Shown: positions 44,680 to 53,752 of the stretch, in pieces
How the letters are laid out: every line of letters begins with the position of its first letter
How positions within the stretch are numbered: the first letter of the stretch is position 1
From: Rhizobium sp. JAB6
GTDB lineage: Bacteria; Pseudomonadota; Alphaproteobacteria; Rhizobiales; Rhizobiaceae
Direction of reading: 5' to 3'
Assembly: GCF_003024605.1 (NCBI RefSeq)
Contig: NZ_PYJQ01000001.1
Span: 281,001-345,000 of the forward strand
DNA: 64,000 nt
Translations under genes and position numbers: made by a program
The notes under the pieces: model-generated
Databases searched by the model: none
The model's input: the letters and a program-made list of their open reading frames with translations, nothing else
What the model was told of the DNA's origin: nothing

Positions 44680-45675
44680 ATGATCCGCAACACTGTTTCC
44701 GCTTTTACCGTTCCCTCGCAGGAGGAGCGCAAGAGCTTCCTTTCGCTTGAAAGGACCCCGGCCGTTCATGTCCAGAAGCTTTCGTCACTCCACTGCCTGA
44801 ATACGGTGCGCATTGGCGGGACGGATGCCACGGTCGAGGCTCTGTCCTTTCCCTTTACCGTCGCTGCCTGGAACCTCGAGCGCTGCCTGTTTCCTGGGGA
44901 AAGCGCGGCCAAGCTGAGGGAAACCGGTGCGCCGCTCATCCTGCTCTCGGAAATGGATCTGGGCATGGCCCGCACGGAGCAGCGCGATCCGACCGCGATT
45001 ATCGCCGGTGAACTCGGCATGAAGCATGCCTATGGCGTCGAGTTCCTGGAGCTCAGCCTCGGTTCGGAAATCGAGCGCTCCTACTGCCGCGACGATTTCA
45101 ACGAGAAGGGTTTTCACGGCAATGCCCTGATGGCCTCCGTCGCTTTGAAGGATGCTTTCATGATCCGCCTGCCCGGCGAGGCCGTCTGGTTTAACGACAG
45201 CAATGAGCAGCCGCGCATCGGCGAACGCTGCGCCGTCGGCGCCGTCGTCGAGACGGAAGCCGGCCCCATGGTCGCGGTTTCCGTTCATCTGGAAAGTGTT
45301 GCCACTGCTGCCTATCGCGAGCGGCAGATGGCGGCGTTGATCGATGAGGTCGAGGCCTTCGCGCCTGGTCTGCCGCTTCTGATCGGCGGCGACCTCAATA
45401 CCGGCAATCACACCGGCGGCGATTATTCGACGGATACGCTGTTCGCCATGGCGGAAAGCCGCGGCTTCGAATGTCATGGTGGCCCGCTCGATCAGGCAAG
45501 CACGCGCCCGAGCCTGATCACGCGCTTTCCCGATCGCGCCATGAAGCTCGATTGGTTCATCGCCCGCGGCTTGAAGATCGGCGAGAGCCACCTTGTTTCC
45601 TCCCTAAATGAAGAAGGCAAGCCGCTCTCCGACCATGACATGGTCGTCTGCACAATCGAGGGTTTTTCCGCCTGA
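44680..45675 (+). CDS. Endonuclease/exonuclease/phosphatase family protein
   Basis: 331 residues of the EEP fold. AAWNLERC (Asn), SEMDLGM (Glu), GFHGNALM, VSVHLESV (His), IGGDLNTGNH (Asp-x-Asn) and LSDHDMV (Asp-His) supply the metal and catalytic residues in the standard order. No signal peptide is visible. It may cleave phosphodiesters in nucleic acid, lipid or sugar phosphates. It stands between yraN and gshB, an addition to the usual rsmI-yraN-gshB order. Confidence 0.85.
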   Translation: MIRNTVSAFTVPSQEERKSFLSLERTPAVHVQKLSSLHCLNTVRIGGTDATVEALSFPFTVAAWNLERCLFPGESAAKLRETGAPLILLSEMDLGMARTEQRDPTAIIAGELGMKHAYGVEFLELSLGSEIERSYCRDDFNEKGFHGNALMASVALKDAFMIRLPGEAVWFNDSNEQPRIGERCAVGAVVETEAGPMVAVSVHLESVATAAYRERQMAALIDEVEAFAPGLPLLIGGDLNTGNHTGGDYSTDTLFAMAESRGFECHGGPLDQASTRPSLITRFPDRAMKLDWFIARGLKIGESHLVSSLNEEGKPLSDHDMVVCTIEGFSA

Positions 45676-45773
45676 CCGCTGCAATCGTTAAAATGCACTC
45701 GGTTTCATGAACCCTGCCGTTACCTCTTCCATGCGATGAGATTGCAGACGCACATGGAATTTTGGGGGATTGC

Positions 45774-46277
45774 ATGGTCTTGAAACTGATGTTGGCGAGC
45801 ATGGCGGCCTTTGCCACCCGTGCCGCGCCGGTCGTACTCGCGATGCCGCAGTCGAAGAGCTTCGTGGCGGGCGCCAGCGGCGACATGGAAATGAAGTCCT
45901 CGCCGATCGAACCCTCCTGGATCTTGTCGGGCAATCCCGTTGCCCGCATCGCCGAGCACTCGCGCGGGCAGGACGATGCCGCGATGACGGCGCTGTGGGA
46001 TTGCACCGCAGGCGAGTTCCGTTGGTATTTCGGCTGGGACGAAACCGTGATGATCCTTGAGGGTGAGGTGCATATCACTACGGAAGACGGTGTCGAGCGC
46101 ACGCTGCATGCCGGCGATGTCGCCTATTTTGCCGGCGGCACCTGGGCGACATGGCGCATCGACCGCTATCTTCGCAAGGTCGCTTTTCTGCGCAAGCCGT
46201 TTCCGAAGCCTTTGACCATGGCCTATCGCCTGCGCAACCTCGTCCGCCAGGGCAGCACGCAGGGCCTGGCCGCCTGA
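45774..46277 (+). CDS. Cupin domain protein
   Basis: 167 residues from the ATG at 45774, with GGGGG about five bases upstream. After a hydrophobic start (LKLMLASMAAFATRAAPVVLAM, possibly a weak signal or a helix), the cupin core reads WDCTAGEFRWYFGWDETVMILEGEVHITTEDG, then HAGDVAYFAGGTWATWRI. This is the Cupin_3/DUF861 type, in which the second metal-binding motif is degenerate. Function unknown. Confidence 0.85.
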   Translation: MVLKLMLASMAAFATRAAPVVLAMPQSKSFVAGASGDMEMKSSPIEPSWILSGNPVARIAEHSRGQDDAAMTALWDCTAGEFRWYFGWDETVMILEGEVHITTEDGVERTLHAGDVAYFAGGTWATWRIDRYLRKVAFLRKPFPKPLTMAYRLRNLVRQGSTQGLAA

Positions 46278-46400
46278 GCGTGGCCGGCCCTGACGAAAGA
46301 GGTTCCGCACGAAGACATGCTTGACGGAAGCCCTTGAATAGCCGTTGCGTTTGCAGGCAGGCCGACCTACATCTGTCCGCAAATCGAGCGAGGGCTGACT

Positions 46401-47348
46401 ATGGCTGGTATCAAGAATGTTGCGGTCCAGATGGACCATGTCCGGAGTATCAACATTGCGGGCGACTCCACCTTCGCCATGAGCCTTGAGGCGCAGAACC
46501 GCGGCTATAAGCTCTTCCATTACACGCCCGAGCGGCTGAGCATGCGCGACGGCAAGATCTATGCCTCCGTCGAGCCGATGGTCCTGCGCGATGTCAAGGG
46601 CGATCACTTCGAGCTCGGCGATCCCGAGCGCGTCGATCTCTCGACCATGGACGTGGTGCTGCTGCGCCAGGACCCGCCTTTCGACATGGCCTATATCACC
46701 TCGACGCATCTGCTCGAGCGCATCCATCCGAAGACGCTTGTCGTCAACGATCCGGCATGGGTGCGCAATTCGCCCGAAAAGATCTTCGTCACCGAATTCG
46801 CCGATCTCATGCCGAAGACGCTGATCACGCGCGATCCGGCTGAAATCCGCCGTTTCCGCGACGAGATGGGCGATATCATCCTGAAGCCGCTCTATGGCAA
46901 CGGCGGTGCCGGCGTCTTCCATTCGACGCGCGACGACCGCAACCTGTCGTCCCTGCTCGAAATGTTCGGCCAGCTCTTCCGCGAGCCCTTCATTGCGCAG
47001 CAATATCTACCCGACGTGCGCAAGGGCGACAAGCGCATCATCCTCGTCGACGGCGAGGCCGTCGGCGCGATCAACCGCGTGCCGGCCGAGCATGACGCCC
47101 GCTCCAACATGCATGTCGGCGGCCGCGCCGAAGCGACCGAGCTGACCGCGCGCGAACAGGAAATCTGCAAGCGCATTGGACCGGCCCTCAAGGAGCGCGG
47201 CTTCCTGCTTGTCGGCATAGACGTCATTGGCGACTACATGACCGAGATCAACGTGACGTCGCCGACCGGCATCCGCGAAGTCAAGCGCTTCGGCGGCGCC
47301 GATATTGCCAGCCTGCTCTGGGATGCGATCGAAGCCAAGAGGGCCTGA
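46401..47348 (+). CDS. gshB: Glutathione synthase
   Basis: 315 residues. The N-terminal domain has [42 protein letters not shown] is the gamma-glutamylcysteine region, and the ATP-grasp part shows [16 protein letters not shown] and [17 protein letters not shown], ending [22 protein letters not shown]. It joins gamma-glutamylcysteine and glycine using ATP. GAGGG precedes the ATG. The next gene downstream is comM, as in related rhizobia. Confidence 0.97.
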   Translation: MAGIKNVAVQMDHVRSINIAGDSTFAMSLEAQNRGYKLFHYTPERLSMRDGKIYASVEPMVLRDVKGDHFELGDPERVDLSTMDVVLLRQDPPFDMAYITSTHLLERIHPKTLVVNDPAWVRNSPEKIFVTEFADLMPKTLITRDPAEIRRFRDEMGDIILKPLYGNGGAGVFHSTRDDRNLSSLLEMFGQLFREPFIAQQYLPDVRKGDKRIILVDGEAVGAINRVPAEHDARSNMHVGGRAEATELTAREQEICKRIGPALKERGFLLVGIDVIGDYMTEINVTSPTGIREVKRFGGADIASLLWDAIEAKRA

Positions 47349-47430
47349 TCGGCAGTTTCCTCCACGTTTTCGCCGGACGATCGTGGTCACCCCGGGACGT
47401 CGATGATGTCAACATCCCGAGGAAGTTTTT

Positions 47431-47445
47431 GTTCGTTTATTGTTC
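47431..47445 (+). promoter_or_regulatory. LexA (SOS) box upstream of comM
   Basis: GTTC GTTTATT GTTC matches the alphaproteobacterial LexA direct repeat GTTC-N7-GTTC with no mismatch. It lies 93 bases upstream of the comM start codon in a 190-base intergenic region. SOS control of comM is inferred from this match. Confidence 0.75.
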
Positions 47446-47537
47446 TTGTTTCATTCCTTGTCTTGTGCCAGATTGCAACCCGAAGTTTGCCGGTCGGGGC
47501 ACGTAACGGCAAACGGTTCGGCGACAGGGGATAGGGC

Positions 47538-49070
47538 ATGGTAGCGCGCGTCAGTACGGTGGCGTTTCAGGGCATTGAGGGCGTACCTGTCGAAGTGCAG
47601 GTGATGATCGCGCCGGGCAAGGTGCTGATGCATATTGTCGGCTTACCCGACAAGGCTGTGGCTGAGAGCCGGGAGCGGGTTCAGGCAGCTTTGCATGCCT
47701 CCGGTCTCGCTTTGCCGCCGAAGAAGGTCACCGTCAATCTTGCACCGGCTGATCTGCCCAAGGAGGGCAGTCACTTCGACCTTGCGATCGCGCTCGGCCT
47801 GATGGCGGCGCTGGGTGCGATCCCAGCCGATGCGCTTTCGTCCTACACCGTCATCGGCGAACTCAATCTCGACGGCACGATCGCGCCCGTTGCCGGCGCG
47901 CTTCCTGCGGCGATCGCCGCCAACGCCATGGGCAAGGGGCTGATCTGCCCGGCCGAGAGCGGGCCGGAGGCCGCCTGGGCGGGCAAGGAGATCGACATTC
48001 TGGCGCCGCGCAGCCTGATCGCGCTCGCCAATCATTTCCGCGGCACGCAGGTCCTGTTGCGGCCGGAACCGTCCGTTCGTGCCAGTGCGGCCAATCTGCC
48101 TGACCTTGCCGATATCAAGGGGCAGGAAAGCGCCAAGCGCGCCTTGGAAGTTGCGGCCGCAGGCGGACACAATCTGCTGTTCGTCGGACCGCCCGGTTCC
48201 GGCAAGTCGATGCTCGCCTCGCGCCTGCCGTCCATCCTGCCACCCCTGTCGACGAACGAGCTGCTGGAGGTGTCGATGATTCATTCGATCGCCGGCCAGC
48301 TTTCCGGCGGCAAGCTCTCGGACCGGCGGCCCTATCGCGCGCCGCATCACTCCGCCACCATGGCGGCGCTCGTCGGCGGTGGCCTTCGCGCTAGGCCAGG
48401 CGAAGTCTCACTCGCCCATCACGGCATTCTCTTCCTCGACGAGTTGCCGGAGTTTTCGCCGCAGGCGCTCGATGCGCTGCGCCAGCCGCTGGAAACCGGC
48501 GAATGCGTTATCGCAAGAGCGAACCATCGCGTCTCCTATCCGGCCGGCATCCAGCTCGTAGCGGCAATGAACCCGTGCCGCTGCGGCATGGCCGGTGAGC
48601 CGGGTCACACCTGCGCGCGGGGACCGCGCTGCGCCTCCGATTATCAAGGGCGTATTTCCGGCCCGCTGCTCGATCGTATCGATATCCGCATCGATGTGCC
48701 GGCGGTCTCCGCCGCAGACCTTATCCGGCCGACAGCTTCGGAAAGTAGCGCCGATGTCGCGCTACGCGTCGCCCGAGCCCGCGAACGGCAGCGCGAACGT
48801 TTCGAACGAGCCGGCATGAAGGATGTCAGCACCAACGCCCGATGCTCGACAGCGATGATCGAGACCATCGCCGAGCCGGATGCCGCCGGCCTGCAATTGC
48901 TGCGCGACGCGGCCGAGAAGATGAAATTCTCCGCCCGCGGCTATCATCGCATTCTGAAAGTCGCTCGAACCCTTGCCGATCTCGATGATAAACCAACCGT
49001 CGGGCGCATCCATCTTGCCGAAGCGATTTCCTACCGTATTGCCGGCGAGCGGCTGACGGCGCATGCCTGA
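47538..49070 (+). CDS. comM: YifB/ComM family Mg-chelatase-like AAA+ ATPase
   Basis: 510 residues. The N-terminal Lon-like S16 domain (VSTVAFQGIEGVPVEVQVMI; KVTVNLAPADLPKEGSHFDLAIALGLM) leads to the AAA+ core with Walker A LLFVGPPGSGKSMLASRLPSILP, Walker B GILFLDELPEFSP, and a zinc-like CRCGMAGEPGHTCARGPRC region. The C-terminal Mg_chelatase_C domain contains SARGYHRILKVARTLADLD. ComM is a helicase that extends branch migration during natural transformation and recombination. A perfect LexA box lies upstream. Confidence 0.96.
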   Translation: MVARVSTVAFQGIEGVPVEVQVMIAPGKVLMHIVGLPDKAVAESRERVQAALHASGLALPPKKVTVNLAPADLPKEGSHFDLAIALGLMAALGAIPADALSSYTVIGELNLDGTIAPVAGALPAAIAANAMGKGLICPAESGPEAAWAGKEIDILAPRSLIALANHFRGTQVLLRPEPSVRASAANLPDLADIKGQESAKRALEVAAAGGHNLLFVGPPGSGKSMLASRLPSILPPLSTNELLEVSMIHSIAGQLSGGKLSDRRPYRAPHHSATMAALVGGGLRARPGEVSLAHHGILFLDELPEFSPQALDALRQPLETGECVIARANHRVSYPAGIQLVAAMNPCRCGMAGEPGHTCARGPRCASDYQGRISGPLLDRIDIRIDVPAVSAADLIRPTASESSADVALRVARARERQRERFERAGMKDVSTNARCSTAMIETIAEPDAAGLQLLRDAAEKMKFSARGYHRILKVARTLADLDDKPTVGRIHLAEAISYRIAGERLTAHA

Positions 49071-49134
49071 AAATTCCGGACTCTGCAGCGCCTAATCGTC
49101 TTCATCCTGCCCAAATAGAAAAAGGGCGCCGCAG

Positions 49135-49162
49135 CCCAGCCACTTACCTAAATGTGGATTCG
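49135..49162. repeat. Left inverted repeat flanking the DUF4160/DUF2442 module
   Basis: The 28 bases starting CCCAGCCACTTACC match the reverse complement of 50266-50293 at 24 of 28 positions. It begins 64 bases after the comM stop. Weaker matching (an AAAGGG-like word) continues outward. Confidence 0.6.
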
Positions 49163-49516
49163 TTTGAATGATCGGTAGCAATGTCCGTTACAACACCCGT
49201 GGTCGGGGGTATTGCTGATGCCGGAGATTTTTGCGGAAAACCCAAAGCGGCTTCGGCTGGCCCTGGCGGACTTGCACTTCGAATAGTCACCAGGCGCGAA
49301 GAATTGGGGATGGGCCTTCCTTTGTCCGTGAGGTGCGATGACAACTGCGCGCAAATGCGGGCGTGTCCTTGCCCACAGTAGATGACCGGGTTGGCCGCAG
49401 GCGGGTATTTCATCTACGCCCGAGTCTTATCCTGGCAGCTAACAGTTGGGCGACTGGAGTGACAACGTCATCGAGCGCTCGTGACGGCGGGGCTTGCATC
49501 AGCTATCTGCAAACGC
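49163..49516. other. Non-coding interior of the inverted-repeat-bounded segment
   Basis: About 350 bases with several short open frames but none with a ribosome site or recognisable domain. Composition is a little less GC-rich than neighbouring genes. It may be decayed coding sequence or the control region of whatever once occupied the element. Confidence 0.4.
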
Positions 49517-49927
49517 CTAGCCGTTCTTCCGGGGGCGTCCGCCCTTCGCACCGTTAGCGCGGCTTGCCTCTACCTTGGCCGTTGAACGGGACTGGCCGCC
49601 TCGGCGCTGCGCATCCATGAACTTCGCAGTGCCGAATATGCCATTCATCAACCCGGAGATGGTAAAATCTACATCCAAGCTTTCCCAATGCAGGCCGGTG
49701 CCGCCGAGAAGCTCGACCTCCGCCAACTGCGCAACGGTTGCATTCTCCAGGCCCTGTATCGATCGGGCAGGCACCATGAACGCAGCGCCATTGGTAAAAT
49801 CCACGACGATGCGGCCGGATGCCTCATCGAAACGGGCTGATGCCGGGATGGGCGCGCGGGCGCGTTCCGCCTCCCCCTTCACGGTGGCTTCTCGGTAGTG
49901 CCGATCTTCAAAGACAACTTCACCCAT
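49517..49927 (-). CDS. DUF2442 domain protein
   Basis: 136 residues from the ATG at 49925-49927, which overlaps the end of the DUF4160 gene by 8 bases. ARFDEASGRIVVDFTNGAAFMVPARSIQGLENAT and LGGTGLHWESLDVDFTISGLMNGIFG are the DUF2442 pattern (a small nitrogen-regulatory-protein-like fold). The tail ends with KGGRPRKNG, also typical. DUF2442 proteins are usually found paired with DUF4160, and the pair is often predicted to behave as a toxin-antitoxin-like module; function is unproven. Confidence 0.88.
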   Translation of the reverse strand: MGEVVFEDRHYREATVKGEAERARAPIPASARFDEASGRIVVDFTNGAAFMVPARSIQGLENATVAQLAEVELLGGTGLHWESLDVDFTISGLMNGIFGTAKFMDAQRRGGQSRSTAKVEASRANGAKGGRPRKNG

Positions 49928-50147
49928 GGATGCTCTCCCATTTTTCGATGAACAGGCGCTTGTTCGCCTGAACAATGGCAAGGGCTACGCTTAAATCCCG
50001 CTTCTTCATTCCCCGGTTTGATATCACGGTGAGATCAAGGATACTTATGCGGGCTTCCCCATCTCCATAGACATGGGTGTGCGCCGGTTCGTGGTCATCC
50101 GTATAAATGACAAATCGCATTCCTGCTTCACGGAGAACGGTGACCAT
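49920..50147 (-). CDS. DUF4160 domain protein
   Basis: 75 residues, full length for the family. TVLREAGMRFVIYTDDHEPAHTHVYGDGEARISI is the DUF4160 signature (DHEPxHxHV), with KKRDLSVALAIVQANKRLFIEKWESIHG forming the C-terminal helices. It is upstream of, and overlaps, the DUF2442 gene. The conserved His residues could bind metal or nucleic acid. It lies inside a segment bounded by inverted repeats. Confidence 0.88.
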   Translation of the reverse strand: MVTVLREAGMRFVIYTDDHEPAHTHVYGDGEARISILDLTVISNRGMKKRDLSVALAIVQANKRLFIEKWESIHG

Positions 50148-50265
50148 GCTCGAAAATAACCTAACAACTTGGGTTTTTCAAGAGCCATAAGGCGCTCGAC
50201 TACCAGCTTTCGAACGCGAAATTGCACCGACGAAGACGTTGCGGTGATGTGGAACCGCCACAAAT

Positions 50266-50293
50266 CGACTCCACATTTGAGTGAGTGGCTGGG
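50266..50293. repeat. Right inverted repeat flanking the DUF4160/DUF2442 module
   Basis: The 28 bases starting CGACTCCACATTT match the reverse complement of the left copy (49135-49162) at 24 of 28 positions, about 1.1 kb away. It ends about 40 bases before the cysK stop codon. Confidence 0.6.
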
Positions 50294-50333
50294 CGCCACA
50301 GCACCCCTTTCCCAATCAGTTGCTGCCGTTGGT

Positions 50334-51302
50334 TCAGCCGCCTAGCCCTTCGAACAGCGCCGTCGATAGATAGCGCTCGGCAAAGGACGGGATGATGACC
50401 ACGATGGTCTTGCCTTCGTTTTCGGGGCGCTGGCCGATCTTGATGGCCGCCGTGAGTGCCGCGCCGGAGGAAATGCCGACCGGCACCCCTTCGAGCTTGG
50501 CGACGAGCCGCGCCTGCTGGAATGCCTCGTCATTGCTGACGGTCACCACCTCGTCATAGACATGGGTATCGAGAACTTTTGGCGCGAAGCCCGCGCCGAT
50601 GCCCTGGATCTTGTGCGGGCCGGGATTGCCCCCGGAAAGAACGGGCGAATCCGTCGGCTCGACGGCGATGACCTTGATGTCTGGCTTGCGGGCCTTCAGC
50701 ACCTGACCGACGCCGGTGATCGTGCCGCCGGTGCCGATGCCGGAAACGAAGATATCGACCTTGCCTTCCGTATCGTTCCAGATTTCCTCGGCCGTCGTCT
50801 TGCGATGAATTTCCGGGTTGGCAGGATTTTCGAACTGCTGTGGAATGATTGCATCCGGCAGCGACGCGGCCAGCTCTTCGGCCTTGGCGATGGCGCCCTT
50901 CATGCCCTTCGATCCCTCGGTCAGCACCAGCTCGGCGCCGAGCAGCGCCAGCATCTTGCGCCGCTCGATCGACATGGTCTCCGGCATGGTCAGGATCAGC
51001 CGATAGCCCTTGGCGGCAGCCGCAAAGGCAAGCGCAATACCCGTATTGCCCGAGGTCGGCTCGATCAGCACGGACCGGCCGGGAGCGATCTTGCCCTGGG
51101 CTTCCAGGCTCTCGATCATGGCAACACCGATGCGGTCCTTGACGGAAGCGATAGGGTTGAAAAATTCGAGCTTGGCCAAGAGGTTGGCCTTGACGCCCTT
51201 CTCCTTCGCCAGCTTGTCGAAGCGGACGAGCGGCGTATCGCCGATGGTCTCGGTAATCGAGGCATAGACGCGGCCGCGGCCGGGTTTGCGGGTGTCGGAC
51301 AT
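50334..51302 (-). CDS. cysK: Cysteine synthase A
   Basis: 322 residues of the PLP-dependent fold type [18 protein letters not shown] holds the PLP Lys55; [19 protein letters not shown] is the substrate loop and [20 protein letters not shown] the phosphate-binding Gly loop. The C-terminal [13 protein letters not shown] is conserved. It makes cysteine from O-acetylserine and sulfide in the cytoplasm. There is no cysE nearby. Confidence 0.96.
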   Translation of the reverse strand: MSDTRKPGRGRVYASITETIGDTPLVRFDKLAKEKGVKANLLAKLEFFNPIASVKDRIGVAMIESLEAQGKIAPGRSVLIEPTSGNTGIALAFAAAAKGYRLILTMPETMSIERRKMLALLGAELVLTEGSKGMKGAIAKAEELAASLPDAIIPQQFENPANPEIHRKTTAEEIWNDTEGKVDIFVSGIGTGGTITGVGQVLKARKPDIKVIAVEPTDSPVLSGGNPGPHKIQGIGAGFAPKVLDTHVYDEVVTVSNDEAFQQARLVAKLEGVPVGISSGAALTAAIKIGQRPENEGKTIVVIIPSFAERYLSTALFEGLGG

Positions 51303-51438
51303 GGGTAGCTCTCCCTACATTGGATGTATGCAACGACAATAGGATCAAACGCGCGCGGAAACCAGAGTGCGCACTCGTTCTCCGGGTGAAGTGCGTGAGA
51401 AAAGAATCTCTCAACGAGCTTCTTTGCGGAAGCTTTTT

Positions 51439-52056
51439 TCAGGCCGCGCGCACAGCGATGAAGGCGGCGGTGGCGGCGAGGATGCTGGCGGCCACCCGGT
51501 TCAGGATCTGCAGGGCCTTCGGCTTCTTGAGAAAGCTGCGCGCCCGCGACGCCAGCAGCATATAGGGCACGAGAACGATCAGAAGAATGATGAAAGTCGC
51601 CGCAACCAGCGTCGCATATTCGCGCAGCCCGATGCTGCCGATATCGATCAGCGTCGGCACCAGCGCGACATAGAAGAGCATCGTCTTGGGGTTGCCGAGC
51701 GTGACAAGCAGGCCCGAGAGGAAGGACATGCCGGCACTGTTCGATTTCTTCGCGGCAATATCGGCGGCAAGGAGGCCGGCGGTCCAGAGCTTCCAGGCGA
51801 TATAGCCGAGATAAAGCGCGCCGGCGATCTTGATGACGATGAAGACTTCGATGAAGGCTTGCGCCACGAAGGCGAGGCCGAGAATGACCGCTGTCAGATA
51901 GATCGTGTCGCCGAGCACGAGGCCGAGGCCCATGAAGAAGGTCTCGCGAAAGCCGGACCCGAGTGCCCGTGCCACGATCGCCGTGATGCCGGGACCCGGG
52001 ATCGCGGCGGCGATGAAGAGAGCGCCGCAGTAGGCAAACAGGGCCGTAAGCGTCAT
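51439..52056 (-). CDS. LysE family amino acid exporter
   Basis: 205 residues with six membrane helices. AIPGPGITAIVARALGSGFRETFFMGLGLVLGDTIYL is the LysE/RhtB signature, followed by GALYLGYIAWKLW and GLLVTLGNPKTMLFYVALVPTLI. It probably exports an amino acid or related metabolite by proton exchange; the substrate is unknown. A second member is at 52768. Confidence 0.93.
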   Translation of the reverse strand: MTLTALFAYCGALFIAAAIPGPGITAIVARALGSGFRETFFMGLGLVLGDTIYLTAVILGLAFVAQAFIEVFIVIKIAGALYLGYIAWKLWTAGLLAADIAAKKSNSAGMSFLSGLLVTLGNPKTMLFYVALVPTLIDIGSIGLREYATLVAATFIILLIVLVPYMLLASRARSFLKKPKALQILNRVAASILAATAAFIAVRAA

Positions 52057-52185
52057 GGAATTCTCCTCCTGAGATGGTATTCGCTCTATCTCACCACCTT
52101 TGCGTTTTCAAGCGATTGCGCCAATGCTGCGAACATATTACCAAGGGGTTAACGGCGCGTCGCAACCGCTTTGCCCAAGGATATC

Positions 52186-52743
52186 ATGTCTTCCGCATTG
52201 CTCCTGATCGATCTTCAGAACTCCATCCTGGCGGGCCTCGGCACGCCGGATCGCCAGCCGGCTATCGATGCCGCGCTGGAGACTGTTATCGCCAAGCTCG
52301 CAGCGTTGAAACACAGCGCCCGCGCAGCCGGTATTCCGGCCTTCATCGTCCAGCATGACGGCGGCCCGACCCATCGTTTGGCCAAGCGCAGCGAAGGCTG
52401 GCAGCTGCGCCGGGAGATCGCGCCGGAAGCCGGCGATGTCGTCGTGCACAAGACGAGCTGCGATTCCTTCTTCGAGACGGATCTAGAGGCGCGGCTCAGG
52501 GGCCGTGGCGTCACCCATCTCATCGTCGGCGGCTGCATGACGCAGTTCTGCGTCGATACGACCGTGCGGCGTGCCGTATCGCTCGGCTTCGACGTCTCGC
52601 TGATTTCCGACGGGCACACCACGGCGGATATGGGCAGGCTGAGCTTCGAAGACATTGTCACCCATCACAATATGCTGCTTGACGGCTTCGATGCCGGGTC
52701 GCATGAAATCAAGCTTGTGGGATCCACCGGAATCTCCTTCTGA
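52186..52743 (+). CDS. Isochorismatase-like cysteine hydrolase
   Basis: 185 residues from the ATG at 52186, with AAGGA upstream; an in-frame codon at 52171 covers it. ALLLIDLQNSIL (Asp), VVHKTSCDSFFETDLE (Lys) and LIVGGCMTQFCVDTTVRRAVSLGF (catalytic Cys) are the triad of the isochorismatase-like superfamily. It probably hydrolyses an amide or similar bond; the substrate is unknown. It is followed 24 bases later by a LysE-type exporter on the same strand. Confidence 0.92.
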   Translation: MSSALLLIDLQNSILAGLGTPDRQPAIDAALETVIAKLAALKHSARAAGIPAFIVQHDGGPTHRLAKRSEGWQLRREIAPEAGDVVVHKTSCDSFFETDLEARLRGRGVTHLIVGGCMTQFCVDTTVRRAVSLGFDVSLISDGHTTADMGRLSFEDIVTHHNMLLDGFDAGSHEIKLVGSTGISF

Positions 52744-52767
52744 AGCCCTTTCTCCGCCGGAGCCTCC

Positions 52768-53400
52768 ATGCCGCATCTGACCAGCATGATCACCTTTGCC
52801 CTGATCGCTCTCGGCATGGTGCTGACTCCCGGGCCGAACATGATCTATCTGGTGTCGCGCTCGATCTCACAGGGGCCAGCGGCGGGCCTGATCTCGCTTG
52901 GCGGTGTCGCCTGCGGCTTCCTCTTTTACATGTTCTCGGCCGCCCTCGGCATCACCGCCTTCGTCTTTGCCGTTCCCTTCGCCTATGATGCGCTGCGGCT
53001 GGCGGGCGCGGCTTATCTTGGATGGCTCGCCTGGAATGCGCTGAAGCCCGGCGGTCGCTCGGCCTTTCATGTGCGCGAACTGCCGAAGGATAGTACACGC
53101 CGGCTCTTCACCATGGGGCTGGTCACCAGTCTGCTGAACCCGAAAGTCGCGATCCTTTATCTGTCGCTGCTGCCGCAGTTCATCGATCCCGCCGCCGGCA
53201 GCGTCTTCACGCAATCGATTGTTCTCGGCTTTGCGCAGATCGTCATCAGCGTCACATTCAACGCCATCTTCGCGCTAAGTGCCGGCTGGATCGCGGTGTT
53301 CCTGACCCGTCGCCCGTCCTTCGCGCTGGTGCAGCGCTGGCTGATGGGCACGGTGCTCGCCGGGCTTGCCGTGCGCATGGCTTTCGAGGCGCAACGTTGA
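52768..53400 (+). CDS. LysE/RhtB family exporter
   Basis: 210 residues with six membrane helices. ALGMVLTPGPNMIYLVSRSISQGPAAGLISLGGVACG is the RhtB signature, with GAAYLGWLAWNAL and FTMGLVTSLLNPKVAILYLSLLPQFI later. It resembles homoserine/threonine exporters. It forms a likely operon with the upstream isochorismatase-like gene. Confidence 0.93.
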   Translation: MPHLTSMITFALIALGMVLTPGPNMIYLVSRSISQGPAAGLISLGGVACGFLFYMFSAALGITAFVFAVPFAYDALRLAGAAYLGWLAWNALKPGGRSAFHVRELPKDSTRRLFTMGLVTSLLNPKVAILYLSLLPQFIDPAAGSVFTQSIVLGFAQIVISVTFNAIFALSAGWIAVFLTRRPSFALVQRWLMGTVLAGLAVRMAFEAQR

Positions 53401-53448
53401 TGCGGAGCGTTTCGCTGCCGCTCGCCGCCAGCATCCGGCTGGATAATA

Positions 53449-53752
53449 TCAGAACACCGGCCGCATGAAGCTACGCTCGTAGCTGATGATGCAGCGCGTT
53501 TCCTCGCCATAGGCAAGGGCGGCCTGGCATTCCGCATCCTCGGGTATTTTCAACCGATATTCCTCACAGGCAACAAGGCTCGGGAAGCTGAAGAGCGCCA
53601 AGGCGATGTTGCTGGGCGCCTTCGTGCGGCATGAAATAGCCGTGATGCGTGCCGCCCAGCCGGTTGACCAGCGGAATCCAGAGCTTGGCGTAATGCTCGA
53701 ACTGGGCAAGCTTGTAAGGATCGATGACGTAGCGAAGATAGCAGGTGATCAT
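53449..53752 (-). pseudogene. NIPSNAP family gene with a frameshift
   Basis: The first half (from the ATG at 53750-53752) reads ITCYLRYVIDPYKLAQFEHYAKLWIPLVNRLGGTHHGYFMPHEG. The second half, in another frame, continues NIALALFSFPSLVACEEYRLKIPED to RSFMRPVF at 53449. Together they make a complete NIPSNAP domain of about 100 residues. Removing one base from the GGG at 53614-53616 would rejoin the frames (HEGASNIALALF). It is either a recent mutation or a sequencing error in a short homopolymer. It overlaps the EamA gene by 4 bases. Confidence 0.82.

Noticed and set aside
45720..47003. A 427-codon open frame on the minus strand
   Set aside because: Antisense to gshB and the cupin gene, both firmly identified; no domain visible.
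47538..49070. comM as an interrupted integration site
   Set aside because: The gene is complete, with S16, Walker A/B and C-terminal domains; the neighbouring element lies outside it.
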